This document shows positions 63,803 through 64,000 of a stretch of 64,000 nucleotides of DNA, in pieces (positions within the stretch are counted from its first letter, which is position 1; each line of letters starts with the position of its first letter). The notes under the pieces were generated by a model. It was not told the DNA's origin and ran no database searches. It was given only the letters and a program-made list of their open reading frames with translations. A program made the position numbers and the translations under genes. Where the stretch lies: positions 1 through 64,000 of the forward strand of contig JAJFUD010000060.1 of the NCBI GenBank assembly GCA_021372585.1, in the 5' to 3' direction. This stretch comes from a bacterium (GTDB taxonomy: Bacteria > Caldisericota > Caldisericia > UBA6126).

Positions 63803-64000
63803 AACTTCATTTCAATCACTTGAGTCGAATCCAACATCGGAAGCTGCGCATAATAAGCAAAAGAGGACAACACAGCTTGAATCGGTATCAAACCTATCAA
63901 TTCCGTTTCTTTGATCGTCACTCCGTACCGTTTTGCTTCCAATCGTACTAATTCTATGACACGGTAAAGAGGTAGTTTATTAAAATCCAATATATTCATG
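63799..64000 (-). CDS. Glutamate formimidoyltransferase, C-terminal fragment at window edge
   Basis: The last 66 codons of a gene that continues beyond the window. The sequence RVIELVRLEAKRYGVTIKE then ELIGLIPIQAVLSSFAYYAQL matches the C-terminus of glutamate formimidoyltransferase (FTCD), which moves formimino groups from glutamate to tetrahydrofolate in His degradation. An ATG at 63999 is probably internal. It overlaps thiI by four bases. Assignment relies on this short but distinctive tail. Confidence 0.7.
   Translation of the reverse strand, partial: MNILDFNKLPLYRVIELVRLEAKRYGVTIKETELIGLIPIQAVLSSFAYYAQLPMLDSTQVIEMKL

Noticed and set aside
1-64000. CRISPR arrays, insertion sequences, prophage or restriction systems
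   Set aside because: No direct repeat arrays, transposase motifs, terminal inverted repeats or defence-gene motifs were seen; the window appears to be stable chromosomal backbone apart from the metabolic gene run.

Overview
The window is about 40 % GC and densely coded. It has strong AGGAGG-type ribosome binding sites, many 1 to 14 bp gene overlaps, Bacillota-like gene orders (rpsF-ssb-rpsR-rplI-dnaB; rpmH-rnpA-yidD-yidC-jag-mnmE; rodZ-rimO-cinA-recA-recX-rny-ymdB-miaB) and two secreted proteins with paired copper-amine-oxidase-N (stalk) domains. The metabolic genes belong to a strict anaerobe (oxygen-labile class I fumarase, Hdr and Flx iron-sulfur flavoproteins). This fits an anaerobic Bacillota or another deep lineage with Bacillota-like gene order such as Atribacterota. 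No sequence here fixes the phylum, and no sporulation-only gene, phage, transposon or CRISPR was seen.

Layout. 1-1671 (minus): the 5' part of a nitronate-monooxygenase-like flavoprotein gene and a DoxX membrane protein. 1937-8506 (plus): a 2189-residue secreted C25 (gingipain-like) peptidase. 8822-28287 (plus): a 17-gene, 19.5 kb gene run that is the centrepiece. It holds a GcvH-like lipoyl carrier, a lipoate ligase, two-subunit fumarase, HdrA-HdrC-HdrB, a soluble fumarate reductase pair (FrdB, FrdA), malic enzyme, a second HdrC-HdrB, a 1471-residue HdrA/NfnB-like/HdrA fusion, and FlxD-C-B-A. 28284-29731 (minus): DinB-like protein and RadC. 30185-39674 (minus): tRNA-Glu, tRNA-Lys, dnaB, ribosomal protein and ssb operon, a methyltransferase, a YkoF-like protein, a TPR protein, then the mnmE-to-rpmH group and a zinc ribbon protein. 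39823-41728 (plus): endonuclease III and an MFS transporter. 41730-55961 (minus): a 14-gene housekeeping run from tig-clpP-lon to a hypoxanthine-DNA glycosylase. 56152-59607 (plus): rplM, rpsI, an unknown gene, folD, hemW. 59653-64000 (minus): a second secreted stalk-domain protein, a ThiI-like enzyme and the 3' end of a glutamate formimidoyltransferase gene.

How the genes work together. The central run encodes succinate-fumarate-malate-pyruvate interconversion plus two cytoplasmic electron-transfer modules. FrdB carries a [2Fe-2S] motif and two HdrC-type [4Fe-4S] motifs, no membrane anchor gene is present, and HdrB is the adjacent gene. This looks like a split version of the thiol:fumarate reductase of methanogens. 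The lipoyl carrier and its own ligase at the head of the run suggest, as a hypothesis, that protein-bound dihydrolipoamide is the thiol partner. The FlxABCD and HdrA-NfnB parts would connect the system to NAD(P)H and ferredoxin. The remaining genes are mainly translation, tRNA modification, protein quality control and DNA repair.
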